Of a DNA stretch of 39,477 nt, positions 30,171-38,409 are shown piece after piece (positions within the stretch are counted from its first letter, which is position 1; each line of letters begins with the position of its first letter). This stretch comes from JAHJDR01 sp964609965 (lineage in GTDB: Bacteria > UBA10199 > JADGCS01), in NCBI GenBank assembly GCA_964609965.1, contig CAZSTS010000024.1, forward strand, positions 1 through 39,477. The letters run 5' to 3'. The position numbers were made by a program, and so were the translations under genes. The notes under the pieces were generated by a model. The model searched no databases. It saw nothing but the letters and a program-made list of their open reading frames with translations, and had not been told where the DNA came from.

Positions 30171-30971
30171 ATGAAAATCATCTCTGTCTGTAATCAAAAA
30201 GGTGGGGTTGGCAAAACAACAAGCTGTGTAAATGTTGCGGCCTATCTAGGAAAGATGGGTTATCGAACACTTCTTATTGATATGGACCCACAGGGCAATG
30301 CCAGTAGCGGTCTTGGCCTAAGCAAGTACCGCGTTGAAAAAAGCATCTATCACGCCCTCATTGGACAGAGCCCTCTTTCCGATATCATCAAAAAGACTGA
30401 TTTTGAGAACCTTAGTGTGGCCCCATCCAATCGCGACCTTATTGGCGCAGAGATAGAGCTCATGCAGGCCTATTCCAGAGAGACCAAGCTAGAATCTGTG
30501 CTTAATTCTGTACAGAATGATTTTGATTTCTGTTTTATCGATTGTCCTCCTTCGCTTAACCTCCTCACGGTAAATGCGCTAACAGCCTCTGACCATGTAT
30601 TAATCCCTGTTCAAACGGAATACTATGCTCTCGAAGGGATTTCAGAGCTTCTCAATACAGTCCAACTTGTTAGAGACAGCCTTAACGAGGATTTATCAAT
30701 CCTTGGGATTGTTCTTACAATGTTTGATACGCGCAACAACCTTGCAAACCAGGTTGTCGATGAGGTGAGGTCTTACTTTAAGGATAAGGTTTTTAACTCA
30801 GTAATTCCGCGTAATGTGAGATTAAGTGAAAGCCCTTCACACGGTGAGCCCATTATGGTCTATGATAGCAAATCAAGGGGGGCAGCAGCATACGAAAACC
30901 TCTCTACAGAAGTTTACGCTCGCTTAACTGGTGCTGCGAAAGGAAATTTAAGATTAATTAATCAAAGCTGA
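30171..30971 (+). CDS. parA: Chromosome partitioning ATPase ParA (Soj)
   Basis: Deviant-Walker ATPase that moves ParB-parS complexes over the nucleoid. MKIISVCNQKGGVGKTTSC begins with the Walker A (KGGVGKTT at residues 10-17); LLIDMDPQGNASSG and FCFIDCPPSLNLLTVNA follow, and IPRNVRLSESPSHGEP is typical of chromosomal Soj. The start at 30171 has GGGGG seven bases upstream; a longer frame from 30036 contains parS-proximal, non-family sequence. Length 266. An ATTCTGTACAGAAT palindrome lies inside the gene at 30505. Confidence 0.97.
   Translation: MKIISVCNQKGGVGKTTSCVNVAAYLGKMGYRTLLIDMDPQGNASSGLGLSKYRVEKSIYHALIGQSPLSDIIKKTDFENLSVAPSNRDLIGAEIELMQAYSRETKLESVLNSVQNDFDFCFIDCPPSLNLLTVNALTASDHVLIPVQTEYYALEGISELLNTVQLVRDSLNEDLSILGIVLTMFDTRNNLANQVVDEVRSYFKDKVFNSVIPRNVRLSESPSHGEPIMVYDSKSRGAAAYENLSTEVYARLTGAAKGNLRLINQS
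30505..30518. promoter_or_regulatory. Perfect 14-bp palindrome ATTCTGTACAGAAT inside parA
   Basis: Identical to 29757-29770 though embedded in coding sequence (residues about 112-116, NSVQN). Confidence 0.65.
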
Positions 30972-31048
30972 TTAGTTAAAACAAAAACAAGGGACTCTCT
31001 TTTGTGAACCAACGCTTCACAAAGAGGCTTCAAAACAAAGGAAATTCA

Positions 31049-31942
31049 ATGACAAGGGGAGCCATGACAGAACAAAGAAAAGCTTTAGGTAAAGGACTCG
31101 GATCTCTTATTCCAATGGGAAATAAACCAACACAACAGACAAAAGAATATTTCATGTGTCCTTTGTCTGATCTTGTTCCAAATCCAAATCAACCACGCAA
31201 ACTTTTTCCCAAAGAATCTTTAGATGAACTCTCTGCATCTATTGTAGAAAACGGGCTTATTCAGCCCGTTCTCGTGAGAGCTCTTGGCGGGGGCAAGTAC
31301 GAGATAGTGGCTGGTGAAAGGCGCTATCGCGCTGCCTTGCAGGCAAACTTAAGCGAAATTCCTGTTGTTGTTAAAGACGCAACCGGCAACGAAATGCTCG
31401 AGTTAGCCCTTGTTGAAAACATACAAAGACAAGATTTAAACCCCATTGAAGAAGCGCTGGCGTATAAAGAGCTTCTCAGTCGACATCAATATACCCAAGA
31501 GGCTTTGGCTAAAAAGGTTGGAAAGGATCGCTCAAGCGTTGCAAATTCTTTACGCTTATTGAAGCTGCCTGACAAAGTGCGCGACTTTCTCATTAACAAC
31601 TCTATTTCAATGGGCCATGCTCGAGCGCTACTTTCTTTTGACAACAAAGAACTTCAAATTCAAATAGCAAACGATATTGTTAACAATAATCTTTCTGTTC
31701 GTGAGGTCGAAGTTTTAACCCGAAAATATAAAAACGAAGATCCTGAGCCCGCGGCGCCTGGCAAGAAAGGCTCAGCACAAAAAGCTGCTGAACAAAAAGA
31801 CTACAGCTCTCTTATCACAAACCTCGAATCTCATTTACAAAAGAAGGTTGTGATTAAACCAAAGGGTGAAAAAGGGCAGCTTATCGTTTCTTTTAATAAC
31901 GAAACCGAGCTTAATGCCCTTGTGACAAAGCTAATGTCATAA
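31049..31942 (+). CDS. parB: Chromosome partitioning protein ParB (Spo0J)
   Basis: CTP-dependent DNA clamp that loads at parS. The N-terminal KALGKGLGSLIP is the ParA-stimulating peptide; NPNQPRKLF and GERRYRAAL are the CTP-binding and arginine motifs; ENIQRQDLNPIEEALAY is followed by the helix-turn-helix (QEALAKKVGKDRSSVANSLR) that reads parS, then the C-terminal dimerisation domain after an alanine/lysine linker. The ATG at 31049 has AAAGGA seven bases upstream; an ATG five codons later is also possible. It is 78 bp after parA. Three matching parS sites lie within 2.4 kb. Confidence 0.97.
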   Translation: MTRGAMTEQRKALGKGLGSLIPMGNKPTQQTKEYFMCPLSDLVPNPNQPRKLFPKESLDELSASIVENGLIQPVLVRALGGGKYEIVAGERRYRAALQANLSEIPVVVKDATGNEMLELALVENIQRQDLNPIEEALAYKELLSRHQYTQEALAKKVGKDRSSVANSLRLLKLPDKVRDFLINNSISMGHARALLSFDNKELQIQIANDIVNNNLSVREVEVLTRKYKNEDPEPAAPGKKGSAQKAAEQKDYSSLITNLESHLQKKVVIKPKGEKGQLIVSFNNETELNALVTKLMS

Positions 31943-32008
31943 GAAACTTATTCTTGTTTTTTTTTGAATTTTGGTTTTTAGTTGTTTTATACGTTATTAG
32001 CTATTAGA

Positions 32009-32023
32009 CCGCGTTTTTCGCGG
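32009..32023 (+). promoter_or_regulatory. CCGCG-TTTTT-CGCGG hairpin between parB and bactofilin
   Basis: A perfect 5-bp GC stem with a T5 loop, 36 bp before the bactofilin start. The following GTTTATTATG is only weakly T-rich, so it may be an attenuating or stabilising hairpin rather than a full terminator. Confidence 0.45.
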
Positions 32024-32030
32024 GTTTATT

Positions 32031-32063
32031 ATGTTTGGTGAAAAAATGGAGCAGATGATATGA
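32031..32063 (+). CDS. Possible 10-codon leader peptide before the bactofilin
   Basis: ATG-TTT-GGT-GAA-AAA-ATG-... encodes MFGEKMEQMI and stops at a TGA that overlaps the bactofilin ATG (ATGA). Bactofilins commonly begin MFGKK, so this may be a displaced true N-terminus after a frameshift, or a coupling leader. No ribosome site of its own is evident. Confidence 0.3.
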   Translation: MFGEKMEQMI

Positions 32064-32473
32064 ATGAAATAAATTATGATAACACTACTGTGTTAAAAGA
32101 AGATGCAACCTTTGAAGGCAAGCTTATCTTTGAAGGCAATGTTCATGTTAACGGAAAGTTTAAAGGAGAGGTTTATTCTTCTGGCGAACTTTTGGTTGGC
32201 AAAACAGGCAACGTTGATGGGACGGTTGAGATTGGAACCATTGTTATTCATGGTGAAGTAAGCGGCAGCATTAAAGCCTCTCAACAAATTGTGATCAATT
32301 CTCCAGCTGTTGTCCGAGGAGACATTGCAGCTCCTTCGCTTATTATCGAAGAGGGCGCGGTCTTTGAGGGCAATTGTTCTATGGGCAAGCCTGTTTCAAT
32401 AAGCACCGGCCAAGACGATTATGAAGAAAACAATGTTGTCGAAATGCCAAAGGCAGCCGAAGAAGAATATTAA
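32060..32473 (+). CDS. Bactofilin
   Basis: A 137-residue polymer-forming cytoskeletal protein. The central beta-helix has repeated G-x-x-x-G-x-I/V turns: EGKLIFEGNVHVNGKFKGEV, GKTGNVDGTVEIGTIVIHGE, VSGSIKASQQIVINSPAVVR and GDIAAPSLIIEEGAVFEGNC. Tails at both ends are short and acidic. In Myxococcus, bactofilins scaffold the ParABS system, and here it directly follows parB. GGAG lies eight bases before the ATG. Confidence 0.96.
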   Translation: MNEINYDNTTVLKEDATFEGKLIFEGNVHVNGKFKGEVYSSGELLVGKTGNVDGTVEIGTIVIHGEVSGSIKASQQIVINSPAVVRGDIAAPSLIIEEGAVFEGNCSMGKPVSISTGQDDYEENNVVEMPKAAEEEY

Positions 32474-32549
32474 AAACCTTCCTTTTTCTTTATTCAATTT
32501 TATTTCAAGAACCACCCCTGCTGGCCTTTTTTGTTGCGCATTGCAAAAC

Positions 32550-32571
32550 AAAAGGCACAGCCTTTTTTTTT
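32550..32571 (+). terminator. Rho-independent terminator after the bactofilin
   Basis: AAAGGC-ACA-GCCTTT stem followed by an uninterrupted T run (TTTTTTTTT), 77 bp after the stop. It may end the par operon and, through its A-tract, also serve the convergent DUF192 gene. Confidence 0.8.
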
Positions 32572-32591
32572 ACATTCTTTTGTAATGATTT

Positions 32592-33044
32592 TTAGTTAGA
32601 AAAAGAAATCACATCGCCCACATTCACTGTGTTTTCTGATGTGTAGCCCGCATTGACTTCGAGGGCATAGCGGTAAGACAGTCCGGCTGATATGGCCTCT
32701 TCTGAAAGAGGTGTTGTGTTTTCGATAATGTAGATTATTTCTTTGTCGGCATTGATAAAAAGAATGTCGAGGCTGATGGTTGTGTTTCGCATCCAAAAAG
32801 ACGTCTCCGTATCCTCTTCGTTTACAAAAAGCATGCCCGCATCTGCATCGAGCGACGTTCGGTCCATGAGTCCCTGTGCCCTTTTTGCTGCCGTGTCTGC
32901 TACTTCGACAGTTAATGAAAGGGTTTGGGTTGAAGTGGTGATCGTAAGATCTGTTGTTTCGAAAGTGATAGAGGAAGTGGTTGTTGAGCTACAGGAAACC
33001 GTTAGGACACAAAACATGAGCGCTATAATTGTTTTTTTTAACAT
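32592..33044 (-). CDS. DUF192 lipoprotein
   Basis: A 150-residue envelope protein. The signal peptide ends in the lipobox LTVSC. The DUF192 domain follows a threonine/serine-rich linker: LTVEVADTAAKRAQGLMDRT, GMLFVNEEDTETSFWMRNT, SLDILFINADKEIIYI and ALEVNAG. The biochemical role of DUF192 is not established. It is 8 bp after efp on the same strand. Confidence 0.92.
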   Translation of the reverse strand: MLKKTIIALMFCVLTVSCSSTTTSSITFETTDLTITTSTQTLSLTVEVADTAAKRAQGLMDRTSLDADAGMLFVNEEDTETSFWMRNTTISLDILFINADKEIIYIIENTTPLSEEAISAGLSYRYALEVNAGYTSENTVNVGDVISFSN

Positions 33045-33052
33045 CTCTGCCC

Positions 33053-33619
33053 CTACTTTTTAACTCTTTCTTGGTATTCTCGCGTTTCCGTGTTAATACG
33101 AACGCGGTCGCCAACATTGACAAAGTCCGGAACCTTTACATCAACACCGTTATCAAGCTTAGCATTCTTGTATTGAGCACTTGCTGTTGCCCCCTTAATA
33201 GAGGGGTCTGCTTCTACGACCTCAAAATCCATGCTTGTAGGAAGCTTCAGCGATATGGGTGTTTCTTCATAAAAAGCAATTCTTAAGGCCATGCCATCCG
33301 ACAAAAAGGGTCCATTATCACCTACTGAATCATTATCTAATTCAAACTGTTCATAGCTTTCGTTGTCCATGAAATGAAAGCTGTTTCCGTCTTTGTAAAG
33401 AAACTGGACGTTCTTTTCGACAATATCGACTTTCTCAAGGCTTTCGCTTGATCCAAGCTTCATGTCTTTTTGTGCGCCGTCTCTTACGTTTTTTAAAATC
33501 GCTTGAACAAAGGCGGCCTTTCTTCCCATCACGCGTCGCTCTGTTTTGTGACAAACATAGAGCTGTTTGTCGATGAGGATAACGTCGCCTCTTCTAAGGT
33601 CATTTGCTGAGATATTCAT
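33053..33619 (-). CDS. efp: Elongation factor P with arginine at the tip
   Basis: Translation factor that relieves ribosomes stalled on polyproline. Three beta-barrel domains: KOW-like N-terminal, OB (LPTSMDFEVVEADPSIKGAT), and C-terminal (VKVPDFVNVGDRVRINTETR-EY). The modified-loop sequence is RRVMGRKAAFVQ: aligned with the usual KPGKGGAFV the tip residue is R33, as in the arginine-type EF-Ps (Pseudomonas NKSGRNAAVV) that are rhamnosylated by EarP. Whether an earP gene exists is outside the window. Length 188 is normal. Confidence 0.96.
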   Translation of the reverse strand: MNISANDLRRGDVILIDKQLYVCHKTERRVMGRKAAFVQAILKNVRDGAQKDMKLGSSESLEKVDIVEKNVQFLYKDGNSFHFMDNESYEQFELDNDSVGDNGPFLSDGMALRIAFYEETPISLKLPTSMDFEVVEADPSIKGATASAQYKNAKLDNGVDVKVPDFVNVGDRVRINTETREYQERVKK

Positions 33620-33623
33620 GTTG

Positions 33624-33672
33624 TTTTCGGTTACGGTTACGATGCCCGTATCGCAATACGGTAACGGTTACG
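33624..33672. repeat. Palindromic repeat at the epimerase stop codon
   Basis: CCGTAT-CGCA-ATACGG is the core, with GGTTACGGTTACG to the left and GGTAACGGTTACG to the right. The epimerase stop codon (TAA at 33668-33670) lies inside the right arm. The CATACGGTAC at 7091-7100 is a similar half. Confidence 0.6.
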
Positions 33673-34642
33673 TAATCCAATCAGTGTATTTTTTAATTCC
33701 TTCTTTTAGCTTTGTTTTGGGGTGATAGCCTAATATCTTTTTCGCTTTTGATATTTTTGCACAAGTCATATCAACATCGCCCGGCACATCATCCTTGTAT
33801 TTTATCTTTGCCTTTTTCCCTAGGGTTTTTTCTATAAGTTGAATCAGGGCTGTTACAGACGTTGTTTTTGAGTCGCCCAAATTAAAAACCTCATACTGGG
33901 GCCTGTCTTGCCCAAGAGTCCAAAGCATAGACCTATAAAGACCATCGACGATGTCATCAATGTATGTAAAATCTCTTTTCTTTTTTCCGTCGCCATAAAC
34001 CTCTAGTTCTTGGCCTGCCATTATTCGATGGGTGAATTTGTTGATAGCAAGATCTGGGCGCTGTCTTGGCCCATAGACCGTGAAAAAGCGCAGGCAGGAA
34101 ATGTTCATTTTGTAAAGGCGATGATAAACATGACACGCCATTTCTCCCGCTAGTTTTGTGGCAGCATAAGGGGAAATGGGAAAAAGATTCTTTTCGTTTT
34201 CTTTAAAAGGGGCTTTTTTACAGTTTCCATAAACAGAAGAGGAAGAAGCAAAAACAAAGTTTTTTATGCCTGCTTCCTTTGCCTTTTCTAATAAAACAAG
34301 TGTGCCCGTGTAGTTCACATCAGCATAAACCGCTGGTTTTTCAAGCGAAGGACGTACCCCTGCCATGGCAGCTATGTGAACGATCGCCTGAATCTCTTTG
34401 TCCTGAAATGCTTTTGAAACAAGGTCTTCGTCCCTAATGTCGCCATGGATATAAGTAAAATCCCCCTTTAATAACGCGGCTTGTTGCTTGATCTCGCCTA
34501 TGTTTTGCTTTTTGATCTGGGGATCATAAAAAGGATTCTCGTTGTCTAGACCCACAACAGCAAAGCCCTCCTTCAAAAGGCGCTCACAGAAATGGGAGCC
34601 AATAAAGCCCGCACAGCCTGTAACAAAAATCTTTTTCTTCAT
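33668..34642 (-). CDS. NAD-dependent nucleotide-sugar epimerase (UDP-glucuronate 4-epimerase type)
   Basis: Extended short-chain dehydrogenase of the GalE/CapI group, making sugar donors for surface polysaccharide. MKKKIFVTGCAGFIGSHFCE carries the GxxGxxG NAD-binding loop; ASSSSVYG, then YAATK with the catalytic Y-x-x-x-K, LRFFTVYGPRQRPDLAINKF and the C-terminal PGDVDMTCAKISKAKKILGY all fit UDP-glucuronate 4-epimerases. The start at 34642 has AAGGA nine bases upstream. Length 324. Divergent from the glycosyltransferase 67 bp away, with which it shares a likely polysaccharide role. Confidence 0.92.
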   Translation of the reverse strand: MKKKIFVTGCAGFIGSHFCERLLKEGFAVVGLDNENPFYDPQIKKQNIGEIKQQAALLKGDFTYIHGDIRDEDLVSKAFQDKEIQAIVHIAAMAGVRPSLEKPAVYADVNYTGTLVLLEKAKEAGIKNFVFASSSSVYGNCKKAPFKENEKNLFPISPYAATKLAGEMACHVYHRLYKMNISCLRFFTVYGPRQRPDLAINKFTHRIMAGQELEVYGDGKKKRDFTYIDDIVDGLYRSMLWTLGQDRPQYEVFNLGDSKTTSVTALIQLIEKTLGKKAKIKYKDDVPGDVDMTCAKISKAKKILGYHPKTKLKEGIKKYTDWIT

Positions 34643-34709
34643 TGAATTATTCCTTAATCCCTTTTGTGGGTTGAATCTTGCGGCCATTCTCTGCTATCAA
34701 ACCTGCACC

Positions 34710-35687
34710 ATGGAGGCAACCACTGAAAAAAAGTACGACCTTTCGATTCTAGTTCCTTTCTATAACGAAGACGAAAACCTCGCTGAGCACTATAAGAATC
34801 TAAAAGCTGTTTTGGACGGGCTTAATAAAACAGCTGAAATTATCTATATTAATGACGGATCAACAGACAACGGCCTAAACATTCTCAAAGAATTTTCTAA
34901 AATCGATCCTGATGTAAAAATTATTTCTTTTGCAACAAACTATGGCCAAACAGCCGCCATGGAGGCTGGCTTCACCTCTGCAAAAGGACAGGTTTACATC
35001 ACAATCGATGCTGACAACCAAAACGACCCCAGAGACATTCCTGTTCTTTTGGAAAAAATGGAAGAGGGTTACGATGTGGTGAATGGCTGGCGAAAAAACC
35101 GAAAAGACAACTTTCTTTTGCGGTGCCTCCCTTCAAAAATTGCTAATTGGTTGATCTCTGCTGTTACGGGCGTTCGCCTTAAAGATTATGGCTGCTCTCT
35201 TAAGGCCTATAATTCTTTTTATCTAGACCAGGTTCATCTTTATGGTGAAATGCACCGCTTTATTCCTGCTTATGCCAGTTATGCGGGTGCAAAAATCGCC
35301 GAAATCCCTGTGCGCCACAACCCCCGTACAAAGGGTTCTTCCAAATATGGTCTTGGCCGCACATTTAAGGTTCTCTTGGACCTGATTACTGTAAAATTCT
35401 TGGGAGACTATGCCACAAAGCCTATTTATTTTTTTGGGGGACTCAGCTCTTTGTTCATGTGTTCTTCTGTTTTGATTGCTCTTTACGTGCTTTATCAAAA
35501 ATATTTTCTCGTCCCTACTGTATACGTTCATAAAAACCCGTTATTTAATCTCTCCCTCTTCATTTTCACCTTAAGCGTTGTGATGCTCATGATGGGCCTG
35601 ATTGCCGAGCTTCTTATGAGAACATATCACGAGTCACAAGGCAAAAAAACCTACCGAATTAAAGAGAAGATAGGGTTTGATTCTTAA
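34710..35687 (+). CDS. Family 2 glycosyltransferase (DPM1/GtrB-like)
   Basis: A membrane GT2 enzyme that moves a sugar from a nucleotide donor to a lipid phosphate. The cytosolic domain has LSILVPFYNEDENLAEHY, YINDGSTDNG, ITIDADNQNDP (DxD-type metal motif), LKDYGCSLKAYN and RHNPRTKGSSKYG. Two transmembrane helices close the protein (FFGGLSSLFMCSSVLIALYV and the FNLSLFIFTLSVVMLMMGL-region). Length 325. No clear ribosome site at the ATG at 34710. Its last four bases overlap the end of a convergent gene. Confidence 0.92.
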   Translation: MEATTEKKYDLSILVPFYNEDENLAEHYKNLKAVLDGLNKTAEIIYINDGSTDNGLNILKEFSKIDPDVKIISFATNYGQTAAMEAGFTSAKGQVYITIDADNQNDPRDIPVLLEKMEEGYDVVNGWRKNRKDNFLLRCLPSKIANWLISAVTGVRLKDYGCSLKAYNSFYLDQVHLYGEMHRFIPAYASYAGAKIAEIPVRHNPRTKGSSKYGLGRTFKVLLDLITVKFLGDYATKPIYFFGGLSSLFMCSSVLIALYVLYQKYFLVPTVYVHKNPLFNLSLFIFTLSVVMLMMGLIAELLMRTYHESQGKKTYRIKEKIGFDS

Positions 35688-36217
35688 ATCCCTTTAAACC
35701 TTTCTTCTGTCTGTTTTGTGAGAGCTTCTCTTTCTGCTTCGTCTTTTCGTAGTTCCTGCTCTAGAAACAATCTTTTGCTTCCGTCTGGGTCTACTTTAGA
35801 ATCGTATATGGCTTCCCTTTTGTTTGCGTCCAAAATTGGGCCTTCGCCTTCTTCGCGAAGCTGTAAATTGGCAGAACAAAGGGCCCGGTAGTCTAGGCCT
35901 TCTTCCTTGGCAACATCATATAAGGTGCCCCCTTTTCCAATTGTGGCAGAGCTTCCCTCTTCTAAAAAAAAGACGTCATCGCCCTCATAAACAAGACTAC
36001 AGTCCATGTTTCGTTTACGAGAAGGCGTCACCATTTCGTCTGCTGGTGCTGCTGGCCCTGTTTCTGGAGCCACCATCGGTTCGTCCGGCCTGTCTTCCTG
36101 CAAAGGTTCTCTTGGCGCCAATGTGCCATCAAGATCTTCGGCACATTCATGTGACTCTATGTTTCTAACAATTGTTTCGCCTGGTAATATGCATGCTCTT
36201 GTTCTTGAGTCGTCCAT
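35684..36217 (-). CDS. Hypothetical acidic protein, weak LysM-like segment
   Basis: A 177-residue soluble protein with no signal peptide. The first half is proline-, glutamate- and aspartate-rich and probably disordered (APREPLQEDRPDEPMVAPET). The second half has GGTLYDVAKEEGLDYRALCS-ANLQL and GPILDANKREAIYD, spaced somewhat like a LysM repeat, then a charged coiled helix to the end. The ATG at 36217 follows a perfect AGGAGG, so expression is well supported although the family is unknown. It overlaps the glycosyltransferase gene tail-to-tail by four bases. Confidence 0.68.
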   Translation of the reverse strand: MDDSRTRACILPGETIVRNIESHECAEDLDGTLAPREPLQEDRPDEPMVAPETGPAAPADEMVTPSRKRNMDCSLVYEGDDVFFLEEGSSATIGKGGTLYDVAKEEGLDYRALCSANLQLREEGEGPILDANKREAIYDSKVDPDGSKRLFLEQELRKDEAEREALTKQTEERFKGI

Positions 36218-36485
36218 TTTTATCCTCCTGTTTAATATTATCTGTGTACTTATAAGCAATGGCCGTGCCAGGCCACCACACTAATTATTGATTGATTTTG
36301 TTGGGACTTTTTGTCTTTCTCATATGAGGGTGGCGACATTTACCCCCGTTTTTCAGCATTAAATTGTGTACAAACACCCCAAAAAAGATAGCTATAAAGA
36401 AACTCGCCCTCCTTTGTTGGTCTTGTTAATAAATGCTTCTTATTGAGTTGCTTGTTATTTCTTATATTGTATTGAGCATTCAAAT

Positions 36486-38366
36486 ATGTGCGGTATTACT
36501 GGAATTGTTTCCTTCAACGAAAAAGATATTAATAGAACCGTTCTTGAAAAAATGAACAAAGAACTTTCATCGCGCGGACCAGATGATGAGGGTTTTTATT
36601 ATTCTGATCATATAGGAATGGGACATCGTCGTCTTTCGATCATCGATCTTAAAACAGGGCATCAGCCAATGACAACGGAGGACGGGAGATTTACGCTCGT
36701 TTATAATGGAGAATTTTATAATTTTCTTGAACACAGAGAACAGCTCTTAAAAGAGGGTGTGCCGCTCAAAACAAAATCCGATGCCGAGGTTTTTCTTTAT
36801 CTATTTGCCAAAAAGGGGCCCGCCTGTCTCGAAGACATTAATGGCATGTTTGCGCTAGCTGTGTGGGACAAAGAAAAAAAAGAGCTCTTTCTTGCCCGCG
36901 ATCGCCTAGGCCAAAAACCCCTTTATTATGCTTTGATGGATGATGGCATTATCTTTGCCAGCGAGCTCAAAGCCCTTTTGAAGTTTCCAGAACTAAAGAA
37001 AGAAATTTGTCCTTTGGGGTTAAAACATTTTTTTACTTATGAATATGTTCCTGCCCCTTACTCGATTATCAAAAATGTTCACAAGCTCAAGCAGGCCCAC
37101 TTCCTAAAGCATTCTCAAAAAGGGTTTGAGCTTCATCGCTACTGGAACCAGCCTGAGGGCAGCACGTGTCAGGATGACATCAAAACAGCCGAAGAAAAAC
37201 TCCTGGGCCTTTTGGATCAGGCGGTTAACTACAGGTTAATCGCGGATGTTCCTGTAGGTGTTTTTCTTTCTGGCGGCATTGACTCCTCTGTTATTGTGTC
37301 TTTGATTGCCAAACACAGGCCGGGAAAGGACATCAAAACATTTGCTATTAACTTTAAAGAGCAAAGCTATGATGAGTCTTATTATTCATCTCTTATTGCT
37401 AAGGCCTTTGGAACTGATCATCATGAAGAAACTTTAAGCGCAGATTTGATGTTAGACATCTTGCCCCAGGTCACTGATTACATGGATGAGCCTTTTGCGG
37501 ACGGATCAATCTTGCCAACCTACCTCTTGTCTCGTTTTACAAGAAAATACGTAAAAGTTGCTTTGGGAGGAGATGGGGGAGACGAACTTTTTGCGGGTTA
37601 CCCGACTTTCCTTGCTAGTCGCCTGGCTAACGTTTACCAAAAAAGCCCTGCCCTTTTTAAAAGCCTCACTAATAAAATTGTTGGTCTTCTTTCTGTTTCT
37701 GATAAAAATATGAGCCTAGATTTTAAAGCGCGCCAATTTCTTTTGGGCGTTGAGTATGATGACGTCCTTAAAAACCAGGTTTGGCTGGCAGCCCTTGGAC
37801 CTAAAGAGCAAGAAAGTTTTTTTCACCCCTCTTTTCTTGCAAAAACACCCGAACCAAATCCCTTAGAGCTTGTTCTAGAAGAAATGAAATATTGTCGCTC
37901 AAAAAAAGCTGATGATCGTTTATGGTACTTTTATCAAAAGTTTTACATGTGTGATGATATTCTTGTTAAAGTTGATCGGGCCAGCATGGCCAACTCGCTA
38001 GAGGTTAGAGCGCCCTTTTTGGATAAAAACGTTGTAGAATATGTTTGCTCGCTTCCTTACAATTATAAGCTAAGAGGCATGACAACAAAAAGACTTCTTA
38101 AGCGCACCTTCAAGAACATTCTCCCAAAAGAAGTTATAAAACGCCCAAAAAAAGGTTTTGGAATCCCCGTGTCTGGGTGGTTAAAAAACGAGCTCAAGCC
38201 TTTGCTTTTAGATACGATTAATCAAAAGACTGTTGAGGCTGATGGTTTTTTTAGCTGGCCTCATGTGAATGGGCTGATAACAGACCACCTTTCAGGAAAG
38301 CGAAACAATCGCAAACAGCTGTTTTCTCTTTTGATGTTTCATTGGTGGAAGGAAAGGTTTTTGTAG
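36486..38366 (+). CDS. asnB: Asparagine synthase (glutamine-hydrolysing)
   Basis: A two-domain amidotransferase. The glutaminase N-terminus starts at Cys2 (MCGITGIVSF), the nucleophile, with SSRGPDDEGF, GHRRLSIIDL and VYNGEFYNF; the synthetase domain has the PP-loop VFLSGGIDSSVIVSLI, then YMDEPFADGSILPTY, ALGGDGGDELFAGYP and VKVDRASMANSLEVRAPFLD. It makes asparagine from aspartate, or amidates a sugar or polysaccharide precursor, as in many 600-640-residue members near glycosyltransferase genes. The product cannot be settled. Length 626. Confidence 0.94.
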   Translation: MCGITGIVSFNEKDINRTVLEKMNKELSSRGPDDEGFYYSDHIGMGHRRLSIIDLKTGHQPMTTEDGRFTLVYNGEFYNFLEHREQLLKEGVPLKTKSDAEVFLYLFAKKGPACLEDINGMFALAVWDKEKKELFLARDRLGQKPLYYALMDDGIIFASELKALLKFPELKKEICPLGLKHFFTYEYVPAPYSIIKNVHKLKQAHFLKHSQKGFELHRYWNQPEGSTCQDDIKTAEEKLLGLLDQAVNYRLIADVPVGVFLSGGIDSSVIVSLIAKHRPGKDIKTFAINFKEQSYDESYYSSLIAKAFGTDHHEETLSADLMLDILPQVTDYMDEPFADGSILPTYLLSRFTRKYVKVALGGDGGDELFAGYPTFLASRLANVYQKSPALFKSLTNKIVGLLSVSDKNMSLDFKARQFLLGVEYDDVLKNQVWLAALGPKEQESFFHPSFLAKTPEPNPLELVLEEMKYCRSKKADDRLWYFYQKFYMCDDILVKVDRASMANSLEVRAPFLDKNVVEYVCSLPYNYKLRGMTTKRLLKRTFKNILPKEVIKRPKKGFGIPVSGWLKNELKPLLLDTINQKTVEADGFFSWPHVNGLITDHLSGKRNNRKQLFSLLMFHWWKERFL

Positions 38367-38384
38367 GACGCTCAAAAAGCTTTC

Positions 38385-38409
38385 GGGCGGGCACAGGGAC
38401 CCGCCCCTA
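38385..38409. repeat. GGGCGGG...CCCGCCC repeat, second copy
   Basis: Same as 7102-7126 except for one loop base (A for G). It lies between asnB and the convergent PilZ gene and directly abuts the PilZ stop codon (TAG at 38410-38412). Confidence 0.8.
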
